Part shown: piece by piece, positions 1-11,094 of the stretch | Numbering within the stretch: position 1 is the first letter of the stretch | Layout: every line of letters starts with the position of its first letter | Position numbers and translations under genes: made by a program | Notes under the pieces: model-generated | Told to the model about the DNA's origin: nothing | Seen by the model: the letters and a program-made list of their open reading frames with translations, nothing else | The model's database searches: none | NCBI GenBank assembly: GCA_028274465.1 | Contig: CM051457.1 | Location: 107,941,982-108,005,981 of the forward strand | Length of the DNA: 64,000 bases | Origin: Plantago ovata | Lineage: Eukaryota; Streptophyta; Magnoliopsida; Lamiales; Plantaginaceae | Direction of reading: 5' to 3'

Positions 1-140
1 CGCAACAGGGTAATGTTTAATTTTGACAACCAAATTCAACAATTTGTTGAATGAAAGAACAGAATGAAGAGGTCTCATTCTGAGCATTTCATCGAACAAG
101 GAAACAGCATCACTGACCTTTTTGACATGACCGAAATCAA
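1..140 (-). pseudogene. PPR gene fragment (window edge)
   Basis: Read on the minus strand this stretch encodes a P-class pentatricopeptide-repeat start: a repeat ending in the residues VSLFDEMLRMRPLHSVLSF, followed by NKLLNLVVKIKHYPVA. The same segment occurs at about 16950-17050 in the PPR pseudogene there, so the two are paralogous. PPR proteins of this type bind organellar RNA. The fragment runs off the window, and toward higher coordinates no start codon or further repeat is recognisable. It is either a partial gene continuing to the left or, more likely, another scrap of the duplicated block that also carries the exon pair at 1255-1629. Confidence 0.6.
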
Positions 141-419
141 CATGAGTTCTGGGTAATATTCTGGTTTTTCTCTGTTTGTCGTGACTAGTATGCGTGTGAA
201 ATGAAGTAGTAGAAGACTTATTGAGTTGAGCACAGTAAGGACCTAACTCTCAATTTTTTTGTCCCGTTAGTTTACCACTCCGACCATAATCCACGGTTCT
301 CTAAATGTCAAAGTCTTGGTTGATACCAGACTTTCCCAATATATTGAAAATGTCAAAAAAATTTATCTTACGTAGTCTGATCGGCCAAATAAATCATTTG
401 GTTATGATTTTAAGATGTT

Positions 420-600
420 TTGTTGTGGTTTTGTATTTTATTTATTGAATGAACACTGAATTCAAAGTTACCAATTTGAAGAACCTGATTATTAGAAAGT
501 AATTGTAATTTGTAATACGAACAACACTGAAATTACTGAAATTCGATCAAATCTTGAAATTCAAATGCATTATCAATCTAATCTGATTCAAAATCGATCG
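420..600. repeat. Copy of sequence also found at 54260-54440
   Basis: Shared words include 'ttaccaatttg', 'aatacgaacaaca' and 'cgatcaa', in the same order as just left of the Mutator-like element near 54.3 kb. The copies are diverged. The repeat has no coding content and its identity is unknown. Confidence 0.5.
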
Positions 601-639
601 TAATAAAATAAAATCACTTATTGAAACGACCCTATTTGT

Positions 640-780
640 ATCCGATCCTAACAGCTCGTTTCCAAGTCTCCCGTATAGTCTCTTCCTTTTCCTCTCCTCT
701 ATTAGAATCTTCACAACAATCTCTTCTGAAAATATGAAATTTGTTGGCTCCACATGGAATTTTAGACAGGTCTGGATCAA
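640..780 (-). pseudogene. NLR leucine-rich-repeat fragment
   Basis: The minus-strand translation contains the residues FIFSEEIVVKILIEERKRK. It aligns with the LRR segment FRCSKGIVGKIQNLKKLK of the intact NLR at 7070-9907, which is encoded near 7670-7720. Nothing else of an NLR is present nearby. It is a non-functional scrap, one of at least three copies of this LRR piece (others near 1830-1890 and 4430-4520). Confidence 0.55.
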
Positions 781-1254
781 ATTTTCTCATAATTAATTAA
801 ATCTCTGCCATGCATTCGCAGATGGCATATTCCTCCTGTTGACGTTAGAAAAAAATGACGTTACATTGCATCCTATCAAATAGAAACAAACAATGTAAGA
901 GTTAGTTGGCTAACCTTCTCCTCCACTTGTTCCTTCTCCTTCAGCTGTTCTCCCTCTTCAAATTCTAACCTGACTAAGAGTTCATACGATGAAATAAACT
1001 GTTAAAAGAAATCGTGCACATATGCGCTTATTACAGGTCTTCAAAAACATGATCAAACTGAAATGACATTGTCAGAGTTAAGAGATGAATCATTTTACTG
1101 GAAGCTTTTCTATACATTCAGATTAATGTGCTGAAGAAGTGTGTTTACATTACATATGCAGCCCTTATATAAAAAAAAAATGGTTTTGCCTGCCTGGTTC
1201 ACATAAGCAACCAATTAGACTGCCACTAACCATTTTTGGTTGGTGATTTCACAG

Positions 1255-1629
1255 GACAAACCGAACAACAGAGGAAAAGTTCTAAGTTGTATACATACCT
1301 TCATAGAAGATGCTACTGCAACCGACTTTGATAATCAGGTTGGAGATAAAGATCAACGTGCGGATGGCAGCCATTCCGAATGCAAGAACCAGTGAACTGC
1401 AAAGATTGCTGTTATCAATCTCTACTGAATTTCCTCAGCTAAAATCATATAGTTCAATATATTTTAGGACAATGACCATGAGAAGAATCTCCAAGAGTAC
1501 CTTCTCTCAGGAAACGAACAGACAAAAGCGTTATCAATCCTTAAGATCATCATACAACAAAATAGCATTCAAGCTTTGCTAGAAAATCCTGCTCTAAGAG
1601 TGAAAATCAAGGCAATAGAAGACCACTGA
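1255..1629 (+). pseudogene. Last two exons of an unidentified gene, copy 1
   Basis: An exon at 1255-1391 follows an acceptor 'tttcacag'. A 76-bp intron (1392-1467, GT...AG) precedes a final exon at 1468-1629 ending in TGA. Splicing keeps one frame and gives a 99-residue C-terminus that starts DKPNNRGKVLSCIHTF and ends ENPALRVKIKAIEDH. It is acidic in the middle and predicted helical at the end. I do not recognise the family. No upstream exons are found in the preceding kilobase, so it is a truncated copy. A second copy lies at 15351-15723. Because both copies stop at the same place, this was a duplicated gene tail rather than an independent gene. Confidence 0.55.
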
Positions 1630-1744
1630 GTTTACTTTCTCGTTTGTTTCTAGGTACTCTTTTCTTTTATATAAACTTGAAAAGTGGCCTTGAATTGCTC
1701 CTGCAATTTCTATTTTCTACCCATAACAAGTCATTTGCTGCGAG

Positions 1745-1970
1745 ACAGGATGTGATTCAGTTAAACTCACATCTCCTTCGAAAAGAGTGATTCTGAACTC
1801 GGTAGATCTTCTTCGTTATCCTCCTTTTGCTCTCCTCTATTGGAATTTTCCCAACAATCTCTTCTGAAAATATGAATTTCTTGGCTCCACATGGAATTCT
1901 TGTCTTTCTCTTTGACAGTGGTGAATTTGTGATCATCAAAGGAGAACTCCACGAAAGCGTTAGGACCAAC
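1745..1970 (-). pseudogene. Fused scraps of an NLR LRR and an MCTP C2 domain
   Basis: On the minus strand the high-coordinate part reads EFSFDDHKFTTVKEKDKN. This is the start of a C2 domain as found in plant multiple-C2 transmembrane proteins (MCTP/QUIRKY type), and the same piece recurs at 5205-5345. Directly downstream the reading passes into the LRR scrap containing EIVGKIPIEE. The join creates a short chimaeric open frame without domain completeness. I regard it as debris from repeated local rearrangement, not a gene. Confidence 0.5.
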
Positions 1971-2099
1971 CTTATTTCCCCTGCTTATATATGTAAAGAC
2001 AAAATACGTTCCCTGCTTATTTCTCCTTTGGATCTAATTCGACAATATAAAACTTGTACTTTTTGACATAACATCAATATAAACATTACCAAATATCAA

Positions 2100-2540
2100 T
2101 TGAGGTAGAATGCGTAGATTGCTTTCTTTTTTCCTTGTGTTGCTTTCTTAGTACGTCCTGCACTCCTGCAGGTATAGCCGTAGGTGGGTGTTACGGAAAT
2201 CCTGTATAACATGTACATAATATATAAGTTGTTAGTTTCTGCAGACACTATATAATATATATGTTACTCTCAAAGTTCGAAACAAAGCTATGTTTTGATG
2301 ATCATATATCTTACAGAGAATAGCTCTTCTTTCTTCGTCCTCCTCCTCTTCCTCTGCTTCTAGTCTTCTTCTTCGTCACCCACCTCTTCCTCTCCTCCAC
2401 TAGATTGATCATATGAAGGATGGATGAACGTTTTTTTGATCTGGCAAAGGAATAGGAATCAATAATTTAGGAAGGAACATAATTAGCATTTGCAAAAATG
2501 AATTACACCCGTAACAAATTGCAAGACACATAATTACCAC
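2100..2540. repeat. Duplicated block, partner at about 6600-7050
   Basis: Both blocks share, in order: a 'ggtgttac' region, a 'gtataat...acataatatat' stretch, 'atatatgttactctcaaag', a CT-rich stretch that reads as an acidic Glu-rich peptide on the minus strand, 'cctccactagattgatcatatga' and 'ggatggatgaacg'. A shorter third copy of the CT-rich part lies at about 6395-6490. These flank the 3' end of the intact NLR and look like duplicated NLR 3'-end sequence: near 6560-6600 the minus strand encodes DVDWWRPKYEVI, matching the NLR C-terminus RYWTARHKYEVIV. Confidence 0.55.
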
Positions 2541-2569
2541 TAAGGTCTACTATAAAATAGCAATAACCT

Positions 2570-3060
2570 GGCGTGGCCGCGTACAACGGAAGCATTAGGA
2601 CGGATCGGCCTCCTTGTGGGCGCCTCTCCTGGCGTTGGAACGGGTTCGCCTTCCCGTCGGTTATCTCCCCTACCGCAGGTACAGTTCACGGTTATCTCCC
2701 CTACCGCAAGGTATGATGTCGCCTATCTCTCCGGGCTGCACGGTACAATATCGTAACTCAATAGCTACGATTCATTAACTCAAGCGCTAGACTGAACTGA
2801 ACTCTACTGTATAAAACTGATGAAAATAATGAATGTATTACAGAGTATTTATAGGGGAAAATTAACAGGCCTAGCTCGCTAAGAAGACGGGCTTAGCCCA
2901 ACTAAGGAAATATTCTAGAGAATATCTACTCTAGCCCTAACCCTAAGAACATTCTGGAAAATAAAGGACATAACTGTAAATAACTAATCTAATCTAATTT
3001 AGTAAAGCAATTAAAAGAGATGGCGAACTCGAGGTCTCATCAAAAGACGACTCTCCTTCA
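2570..3060 (-). mobile_element. Probable Copia-type LTR fragment
   Basis: This stretch is more GC-rich than its surroundings and sits between duplicated NLR debris. On the minus strand it has a TATA box (CTATAAATA, plus coordinates about 2846-2854) followed by an A/T-rich leader and a GC-rich region, the usual layout of a Copia LTR U3-R-U5. There is no open frame. I could not find matching 5-bp flanks, so the ends are approximate. It may be a solo LTR or the edge of a decayed element. Confidence 0.35.
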
Positions 3061-3737
3061 AAAGTAATCAGAATCAAAGCCGTAGGCCAGTCACTATTCT
3101 ATTTCCGAGAAAGAATATATATAAGAGTAATAATGAAAAAACTGTAAGAGCGTTCGGTCATTGACTATATAGTTTATAATGTTCTTTTGTTTGATGAGCT
3201 ATCGGGTTAAGGAGAAGTTGCAAGACCTGAGCCATGTGGTTCAGTAGCTCATGACTTGATCCTTCATGCCAAAGTTTGATTATGCTTTATACTTTCATAG
3301 TTGTTTTTATTTGGTCGTGTTGCTTTCTAACAACCAACTAGACTTTTCAGAGTTAGTATTGTCAAACACATCCAGCATGCAGAGTGAGTTTTTAGTGCTG
3401 AACTTTTACATTGATCATTCTGCCCTATGCATTTCTATTGAAAGAATTGAATTTAGTTTACTAGAAGTTTAAACAATTTTCTACGCTCTAGACTTTTGGC
3501 TATGCAGAACCAACGATATGTAGTTCTGGTACTCTGTTTGGAAATATATCAACTGTAAGAGCAAGACAATAGAATTGGTAGTTATTCTTCAAAATATGCT
3601 AAAATACAACTCATGTTTTTTTTAAAGCTATGTTCTTGATTGTGTTTTCGATGACCATTACTAGTCACAAACCGTAGTTTTTTAATGTTGCTGTATTAGA
3701 TTTGTGAAATTTTCAATTTATTATGCTGAATCTTTTG

Positions 3738-3942
3738 TGTTCATTCAGATTCCTTGAGACCTGCTGAGTCAGAGAGAATGCCTTTGGCTATCACGGAGGG
3801 GCAGGAAGAAGATGAAAAGATTAAAGTCATCAAACAGAAGATTTCAAGTAATGCTTCTGCCATTCCTGTAGTCTTGAATCGGATGAAAGAATGCATTGCC
3901 AGGATTGATAAATTGAACTCATCAGATCCATTCATACATTAA
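3738..3942 (+). pseudogene. C-terminal exon of an unidentified gene
   Basis: After a good splice acceptor ('tgtgttcattcag') an open frame of about 66 codons ends in TAA at 3942. The peptide is charged and helical (EGQEEDEKIKVIKQKIS, then IPVVLNRMKECIARIDKL). A short coding-like stretch ending HVVQ and a stop lies upstream, at about 3200-3245. Codon use looks like true coding sequence, but no complete gene can be assembled. I do not recognise the family. Confidence 0.35.
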
Positions 3943-4429
3943 AAGGAAAAGGAACAGCTAAGGGAGTTCCTCAGCATTTATGTTAGTTTTTATCTAGAAG
4001 CATGTATGTACTCTGCAACATTATATGGCTTGATTGTACTTTCGGAACAAATGAGTTGCAACATACTATAGAAGAAGCTCTGATCCAAAAGCTTTCACTT
4101 GCAAACCTTTCTTCGCCTTATATATACAGAGTTGAAGAAACTAGCATATTTCCATAAAAAATACTAATCGGAAATGCCCCCCAATAACACACTAAACTAC
4201 AAATGCTTTAAACTGAGAATCCTCACAGCGCATTCTTCCTAGTGACTGAACAGGTTGCAAGCATGTTTGTGCAACATACCTCGACCATTTTTGGACTGGT
4301 CAAGACCAAATTTTCTGATTATTAAATCTCCATATTCTCAAACTTGAAAAGTGTCTCCTGCAATTTCTATTTTCAACCCATAATAAGTCATTTGCTGCGA
4401 GACAGGATGTGATCATGTCATTTGCTCTT

Positions 4430-4520
4430 CTTTGCCATGTTCCTTTTCCTTTCCTCTATTGGAATCTTCCCAACAATCTCTTCTAAAAATCTGAAATTCT
4501 TGGCTCCACTCTGGATCAAA
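4430..4520 (-). pseudogene. NLR LRR scrap, third copy
   Basis: The minus-strand reading SGAKNFRFLEEIVGKIPIEER corresponds to the LRR piece of the NLR at 7070-9907 and to the scraps near 700 and 1850. Its surroundings (4300-4560) also repeat sequences seen at 1690-1760 and 5950-6090. This makes the whole 4.3-6.1 kb stretch a patchwork of local duplications. Confidence 0.5.
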
Positions 4521-5204
4521 TTTTCTGATAATTAAATCTCTGCCATACATTTTCCTGTCAACGTTAGAAAAATGATGTTATTGCATCCTACTATCAAATA
4601 GAAATAGAAACAAACCATTTATCGACCTAAATTCTAACCTCACTAAGCGTTAGACGGCCAAAACTCTCCTCCGCTTATACTTCCTCGACCTTCTCCTCCA
4701 CTTATCCCTTCTCCTTCAGCTGTTCTTCCTCTTCATATATATTCTAACCTGATTAAGAGTTCATACGATAAAATAAACCGTTAAAAGTAAATCGCTAACA
4801 TATATATGTGCTTATTACAGGTCTCCAAAAGCATGATCAAACTGAATGACATCAATGAAGGACTCAATACCCATGGATAGATCACATGTCCGCAACATCA
4901 CTGATCACCACCCCGATTAAACTGACTTTAAGGTTAGCTGCTTGCTGTTCCTGAATCCCAAGTGACCAAACCATCCTGCATTTCCTGTGGTCATAGCAAG
5001 CCCTTGGTCATATAACTTCTGCGGTTTTCTCAAATGATCATTGATAATTGAATGCACACTTGGATACATAAGACTATGCCTCCTCTCTCTAACGGATAGT
5101 TAAAATCAACGGCACCCGAGTTATTTACAAAGGATGTACCAGTTATTCGAACCTGTCTAAGCGAGGAGTCAGATTTTGAGGCTTTATTGCTGCTGTAGAC
5201 ATAC

Positions 5205-5345
5205 GCTGTTCAAGTATGGATCAAGATCTTTCTCTTTCACAGTGGTGCGGAATTTCTGATCATCAAAGGAGAGCTCCACGATAGCATTCAGAGTCTCAGA
5301 CCAACCTTGCCCATCTTTTGGCATCAGGCTGTGAGCTCTGAAAAC
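5205..5345 (-). pseudogene. MCTP/QUIRKY-type C2 domain fragment
   Basis: The minus-strand translation reads VQVFRAHSLMPKDGQG, then ELSFDDQKFRTTVKEKDLDP. This is the hallmark first half of a plant MCTP C2 domain: a V-x-V strand, an 'LMPKDG.G' calcium loop and a basic beta-strand-4 'QKFRTTVK'. Such proteins tether ER to plasma membrane at plasmodesmata. After DLDPYLNSV the similarity stops, and no transmembrane part or other C2 domain is nearby. It is a captured exon fragment, partly repeated at 1890-1970. Confidence 0.6.
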
Positions 5346-7069
5346 TTGCACATCAAAAATCCAGAACTTGATTCAGATCTTATAGAAGAAAGAAAACAAC
5401 TTTAGAATCAAGAAACCAGTTGTATTTAATTCCATTCTGTATCGATTTCTCTTGCTATTAAACAGTCATAATGGTACAGAGAATATTTCAGACAAGTGAA
5501 CAAAGATAAAATAGACTTCTACCAATTGAAAAACAAACAAATTAAGATATCTTTTGATAAACATTGTATCTAATTTCCAATCTGTATTGATGTCTTGAGA
5601 TATACAATGTAAAGTCATTTAAGGTGATCTAACTTGGGAAGGCATGCAAAATGTCGAATTGAGAATAGCCTTGACACAGAGATACTTTAGTCTAACTGAT
5701 AAAATATCTGATCTAAAAACTTTCACTTGCAAAACCTTTCTTCACCTTATATATACAGAGGTGAAGAAACTAGAATATTTCCAATTCGAAACAAGATAGT
5801 TTAATTAATTGACCACGTTCAGAAAATACTAATCGGAATCTCCCAAGAGCAAACTAAACTTGAAGGGCTTTAAACTGAGAATCCTCTGAGCACATTCTTC
5901 CCTAGTAACTTAAAGATGTTTCATGCATGCATGCTTGCGCAACATAGGAAAGCCTCATCAACAATTTTTGGACAGGTCAAAACCAAATTTTCTGATAATT
6001 AAATCTCTGCCATGCATTCTCAAACTTAGTGAGCGGCCTTTCTCCTAGCTAACCCACCCATAAGTCATTTGCTACGAGACTGGCTGTGATATGTCAAACA
6101 TCACCTTCGAAAAGAGTGATTCTGAACTCAGTGCTCAGTAGATACTAGAACATGAGTACTATTTGGAAATTAACAGTGGATACTTTTATCGTACAGTCAA
6201 CAAATATAAAACTTGTATTAATTTTTCGAAAAACATAAATGTAAACATTACAAAATAATCTGATCAATTGAGGTAGAATGCATGGATTGCTTTCTTGGTC
6301 CTGCAGGTAAGTTGTTAGTTACTCTCAAAGTTAAAAACAAAGCAGTCATTTGATATATGCTCACTACAATTGAGAAAATTGATGATCATAAATCTTACAG
6401 AGTAGCTATTCTTCTTCAACCTCCTCTTCTTTGTCCTCCTCCTCTTCATCACTAGATTGATCATACCATGGATTGATGCACGTTCCTTTGATCTGGCAAA
6501 GGAAAAAGAATTAATAATTTAGCAATAAAGTAAAGGATCGACAAATATATTAAATCGATCACCTCATATTTGGGCCTCCACCAGTCAACATCACGAAACC
6601 GCGGGGTTCCTAGGCATAGATTGCTTTCTTTTTTCGCCATGTTGCTTTCTCTGTCCTGCAGGCATAGCGCAGCAGGTGTTACTGAACCGGATGTGATCTT
6701 GTATAATATCAGCACATAATATATATAAGTCGTCAGTTTCTCCATCACTATATATGTTACTCTCAAAGTTAGAAAAACCGATGTTACATAAAATATAAAC
6801 AAAGCTGTCTTTTGATAAAATATAAACAAAGCTATCTTACAGAGTAGCTCTTCTTCTTCGTCGTCCTCCTCTTCCTCTACTTTAGTCTTCTTCTTCGTAC
6901 TCCCCTTCTTCATCACCCACCTCTTCCTTTCCTCCACTAGATTGATCATATGAATGAAGGATGGATGAACGTTTCTTTAACCTGCAAAGTAATATTAGGA
7001 ATCAATAATTTAGGAAGGAACATAATTAGCATTTGCAAAAATTAATTAAACGAATTGCAGATGAATATG
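5346..7069. other. Non-coding, duplicated NLR-flank debris
   Basis: Apart from the duplicated blocks noted at 2100-2540 (partners at 6395-6490 and 6600-7050), I see no gene here. An open frame on the minus strand at 6461-6949 is a by-product of the Glu-rich repeat plus AT-rich spacer. The 5690-6100 stretch repeats parts of 4080-4420. Confidence 0.4.
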
Positions 7070-9907
7070 TTAAACGATCACCTCATATTTGTGCCGTGCA
7101 GTCCAATAACGATCAATATGCAGATGAAGATCCTGGTTTCCCATATGTCGTTGATCCTCTTGTATTTCCCTTGCAGACTCGATAACTGATTTGCTGCATT
7201 TTTCCCCATAGAGCTGAATTGATTGAAGAGTTTGTATTTCTCCAATTTCTATAGGGATGCCCTCCTCCATTCTTTCCATTCTGTAAAGCACAAGGTGCTC
7301 AAGGCATGGGAGAACAGAACCACCATCTGTTGTCCACCGTACTAGATTTGACTCTCCAATAAACAGGTATCTCAGACTAGGGAATTCCCCCTCACCCAAA
7401 TCCCATTCCTCACCCCCATTTTTATATCTCAAACGTAGCCATTGAAGATGGGGCAATGATCCAATCTGTTTCCCCATGTCTTCCCAATTGAAATACCCAA
7501 CTCCGAATTCCAATTTCGTGATCGATACAGACAACTCCAACTTTGATTCAAACGCCAAACAACGATCAGGAAATTCACAGATATATGACAGAGACTCCAC
7601 TTTTGTTAGACGGCCAAGATTTTTAACGTGTTCGGAAGACACCTTTCCTTTTTCATCATATTCTACTTTCAATTTCTTAAGATTCTGAATCTTCCCAACA
7701 ATCCCTTTTGAACATCTGAAATTCTTAACCCAACCGAATGTGTGGAGGTTTTCCAAGACAGTGGTGTTATCTTCCCCAACCCCTTTCGCACCACAAGGAT
7801 CCTCCTGTATGGTCAAACCACCATATCTTGACTCTAGACGCTTAAGTTGCTGCATTTCCCATATTTCATACGGTAAATCAACATGCCCTCCTATGATTAA
7901 TGTGGGTAGATTCCATAATAGATAACCCATGGAAAGTAAGGAATGTCGAATTTCATAAGCATGGATATACCGCACATTAATCGTATCAAAGATACGATGG
8001 GTGAATGTTTCATACCTTTTTTCCCATATCCTCAACAATTTTAAATTAGATGACGAGTAATCATCATCAAATTCAATTGATCGAACAACTGATGACGAAG
8101 GGAGAGCATAATTGTAAATCTTATTTCGGCTGCAATAGCTTTGTGATCGAAACCTCTTCTTCTTATCTTCTCTCAAACAAAAATCTCTCAATAGATCATG
8201 AATTTTGCAAACTTCAAATTCAATTGATCGAACAACTGATGACGAAGGGAGAGCATAATTGTAAATCTTATTCTCGCTGCAATAGCTTTGTGATTGAAAC
8301 CTCTTCTTCTTATCTTCTCTCAAACAAAAATCTCTCAATAGATCATGAATTTTGCAAACTTTCATTTTTCTACTGAATTTCCACCCGGAGACAATTATGA
8401 GATTCCGGTTGGCAAGATCTTGCAAATGCTCGTATGCAACCTCTTCCAAACTCTCTCTTTCTTTTGGTTTGAGAAACCCTTCAGCCACCCATAGATTTAT
8501 TAGTTCACTCACCTTGATCTCATGATCCTCGGGATAAACTCCAAAGTAGAGAAAACACGGCTTCAAATGAATAGGCAAGTGGTGATAACTCGTACCTAAT
8601 ATTTGCAAGCAGTGATCACTCACTTCTGAATTTACACTAGAGCTAACATCTTCCTCAATACTCTTCCAATGTTCTCTATCCATACATTTTGCTAGAAGTC
8701 CCCCCACCACAGCAATTGAAAGAGGGAGTCCTTTACAACTTTTAGCAATTTGTTTTCCAATCTCCTCCAATTCCGGAGCACAACTACTTCCCGTAGAAAA
8801 CACTTTTGCTTTAAGTAGGCTCCAACTTTCATTCTCATTAAGGAGATTCATCTCAAATTTCTTAGAAGAGGAAATACTATCACCCAAAGCTGACATCCTA
8901 GTAGTTACTACAATCCTACTTCCTTGTCTATTATCACGAAGGAACCTCTTAACCTTATCCCATGCATCAACGCTCCAAACATCATCAAGTATGATCAAAT
9001 ACCTACGCCCACATAGATGTTTGTGTAATTTTTCCCCCAATTTATGATAATCATCTTCAATATCAGTAGTATCTAATTTCATTTCAGTTAGCAAGCCAAA
9101 TAAGATACCCTGTGAACTAAATTCTTGCGAAATCGTGACCCAACCACGAACATCAAAATGTTTTGCAATACGTGGATTATGATAAACAGTTTGTGCCAGA
9201 GTGGTCTTACCAATCCCACCCATTCCTGTTACCGGAATGGTCTGCAATTCCTTTTGCTGTATGTTGAGCAACTTATCCATCATTTGGGCCAAGGCATCAC
9301 CAAATGTCGTAGAAGGGTCCTTGAATTGATCGGCAGTTGGTTCCATGTCTAAGCCAACAGATGTCGCCGAATCTGTGGGATGCTTATCTTTCTGCAGGAT
9401 ATCGACATTTTCTGCAATCTTTGAAGCATTAGTCAGGATAAGATCCAAGATATGTATAACTTTCTGCAGAACTTGAGAGAAAAGATCATCGGATTCAGTC
9501 TTCCAAGTAGTTACACATAGACAACGAATGTCATCTGCAATGTGAGATTTGATCAAATGATCTTCTGCATCATACCCTGCATCCGCATCCGATTCAACAT
9601 CTGCTTCTGCATCCGCATCCACAATTCCCCGGAAACGAGCACGAATGACGTCTGCAATGCGAGACTCAATAAAGTCTTGAGCATAGTACACCACATCTTC
9701 AATTTGATCCTCCAAAGCTTCACACTCATGGCTTCTTCGTCCAGTTGAGTAAGTCTCCAGGAATTCCTGTAACAAGAGAACCTTTTGTTCCAGAGACTCC
9801 AGCTGCATCAGTTGGTGATCGGCAAAGACCGGATAGCGAGCTGCCTGGTAGTGCCTTATAGGTTTCATGAGGTTGGTAAGCGTAATCAGAGCTCCGTAGG
9901 CAGCCAT
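7070..9907 (-). CDS. CC-NB-ARC-LRR immune receptor (R1-like NLR), 945 aa
   Basis: A single-exon NLR, an intracellular sensor that uses ATP/ADP exchange to trigger defence. Domains in order: a coiled-coil with an EDVID-like region (about 1-160, containing EDQIEDVVYYAQDFIE), P-loop GMGGIGKTT (228-236), RNBS-A (FDVRGWVTIS, 251-260), kinase-2 YLIILDDVW (303-311), RNBS-B GSRIVVTTR (329-337), GLPL CKGLPLSIAVVGG (391-403), RNBS-D CFLYFGVYPEDHEI (451-464), an MHD-equivalent 'IHD' (520-522) and a short LRR region (about 590-925). Two oddities stand out. A 49-residue segment including the MHD motif is repeated in tandem (see 8071-8364). Residues about 97-115 form an Asp/Ala-rich insertion that looks like a small coding repeat expansion. 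The start ATG begins the conserved MAAYGAL sequence. The overall match is to the late-blight R1 group, by recall. No inactivating stop is present. Confidence 0.9.
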   Translation of the reverse strand: MAAYGALITLTNLMKPIRHYQAARYPVFADHQLMQLESLEQKVLLLQEFLETYSTGRRSHECEALEDQIEDVVYYAQDFIESRIADVIRARFRGIVDADAEADVESDADAGYDAEDHLIKSHIADDIRCLCVTTWKTESDDLFSQVLQKVIHILDLILTNASKIAENVDILQKDKHPTDSATSVGLDMEPTADQFKDPSTTFGDALAQMMDKLLNIQQKELQTIPVTGMGGIGKTTLAQTVYHNPRIAKHFDVRGWVTISQEFSSQGILFGLLTEMKLDTTDIEDDYHKLGEKLHKHLCGRRYLIILDDVWSVDAWDKVKRFLRDNRQGSRIVVTTRMSALGDSISSSKKFEMNLLNENESWSLLKAKVFSTGSSCAPELEEIGKQIAKSCKGLPLSIAVVGGLLAKCMDREHWKSIEEDVSSSVNSEVSDHCLQILGTSYHHLPIHLKPCFLYFGVYPEDHEIKVSELINLWVAEGFLKPKERESLEEVAYEHLQDLANRNLIIVSGWKFSRKMKVCKIHDLLRDFCLREDKKKRFQSQSYCSENKIYNYALPSSSVVRSIEFEVCKIHDLLRDFCLREDKKKRFRSQSYCSRNKIYNYALPSSSVVRSIEFDDDYSSSNLKLLRIWEKRYETFTHRIFDTINVRYIHAYEIRHSLLSMGYLLWNLPTLIIGGHVDLPYEIWEMQQLKRLESRYGGLTIQEDPCGAKGVGEDNTTVLENLHTFGWVKNFRCSKGIVGKIQNLKKLKVEYDEKGKVSSEHVKNLGRLTKVESLSYICEFPDRCLAFESKLELSVSITKLEFGVGYFNWEDMGKQIGSLPHLQWLRLRYKNGGEEWDLGEGEFPSLRYLFIGESNLVRWTTDGGSVLPCLEHLVLYRMERMEEGIPIEIGEIQTLQSIQLYGEKCSKSVIESAREIQEDQRHMGNQDLHLHIDRYWTARHKYEVIV
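8071..8364 (-). repeat. In-frame tandem duplication of the MHD-bearing segment of the NLR
   Basis: Two 147-bp units (8218-8364, then 8071-8217 in transcription order) differ by only a few bases. Each encodes 49 residues beginning VCKIHDLLRDFCLRE and ending SSSVVRSIEF. The unit includes the ARC2 'IHD' motif that senses nucleotide state in NLRs. The frame is kept across the junction. Confidence 0.95.
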
Positions 9908-11084
9908 ATATAATTCCTAGTATTTAACAATGAAGACCAAAATCAAGAAAGAAATGTCAAAAAATTATTGCAAGAAAAAGAAGTAATTAATACTGTATAT
10001 GTAAAAACGATGATTTGATAACTTACTTGAGATCTAAGGAAGATTATGATAAATTAAGGAAGATTATGATTTGTTTGCGTTAATTAACTAGCTACTGTGA
10101 GGATTGATACAAGGAAGATTATGATAAATTCTTCTTCTTCACTGGAATGAATTGTTGCTGATGATTTGATTTTTGCAGGAAAATAAGAAAAGAAGGTAGT
10201 AGGTGTGCGGGTGGAGAAGTACTTTTGGCTTTGGTAAAGTTAAATGAGAGTTGATTAATTATTAAGGACATAATAAAGGTGTCAATTTTATTATAGAGCC
10301 CAATAATTGGGGTGATCTCTGAAATTAATTGGAGTAATCCTTCCTATTTTAAATATTTTAAATAAGTATCATTTTAAAGAACCTATTTATAATTATCAAT
10401 TGTGTTACATAGTCAACCTAATAATATTAAAAGTATTCACCGTAGTTTACCTAAAATGTTTTTTTTTTTATTTTAACTATTAGCAAAAATATCAAAATTT
10501 GTCAAAATCCTAACAAATCATATTCACTAAAATTCTGTATGGTCCTAAAAAAATTAGGGAACACTTTTCACATAATTAAACATGTGCAAGCCTAAAAACA
10601 TTTAGTGCATTAATCATTAAGTTATATATTATTTTTTGGATATGTCCTTTTTCGTCAATATTGTACAAAAAATAGGAGACTTCTAATTATGATGTGTGGA
10701 GTTGATATCGTAAAAAATTATAAGGGACTAGTTAGTCATCATTGATAGGATTTATGAAAATAGTGCTCTCGGCTAGCTAGTCAACATTGATAGGTGTCAA
10801 ATTAATTTATAGTCGACTTTGGTTTGTGTTAAATTGACCGATATGGGTAGTTTTGATTTTTTAGTTAGGTCTGATATGGTTGTTTGTCAAGCCTTGGCCT
10901 TCATACCCTTTCCAGAGGCCTGGTCGGACCCAGATGATGGGTATCGAACCTAATCATCTTGGTCGGGCATAAGAGCATTAAGACGCTTTTAGGAAGTCTC
11001 AGCTCATAAATCGTGAACTGGACATATTCCGACACCAACAGTTCACATACATACGTGCTACTTCTTTAATACGATCACCAGGGG
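9908..11084. other. NLR upstream region; no gene seen
   Basis: AT-rich sequence upstream of the minus-strand NLR. It includes two near-copies of 'gaagattatgat' (10038-10075 and 10105-10130). I cannot place a TATA box with confidence. From 10300 to 11080 I see no coding signal or repeat boundary. Confidence 0.4.
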
Positions 11085-11094
11085 GCCAGACAAT

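Noticed and set aside
6461-6949. 162-aa minus-strand protein with an acidic stretch
   Set aside because: Built from a duplicated Glu-rich repeat and AT-rich spacer; the related copy at 2300-2440 is interrupted.
8050-8376. Plus-strand open frame of 108 codons
   Set aside because: Shadow of the duplicated NLR segment on the opposite strand; no independent coding signal.
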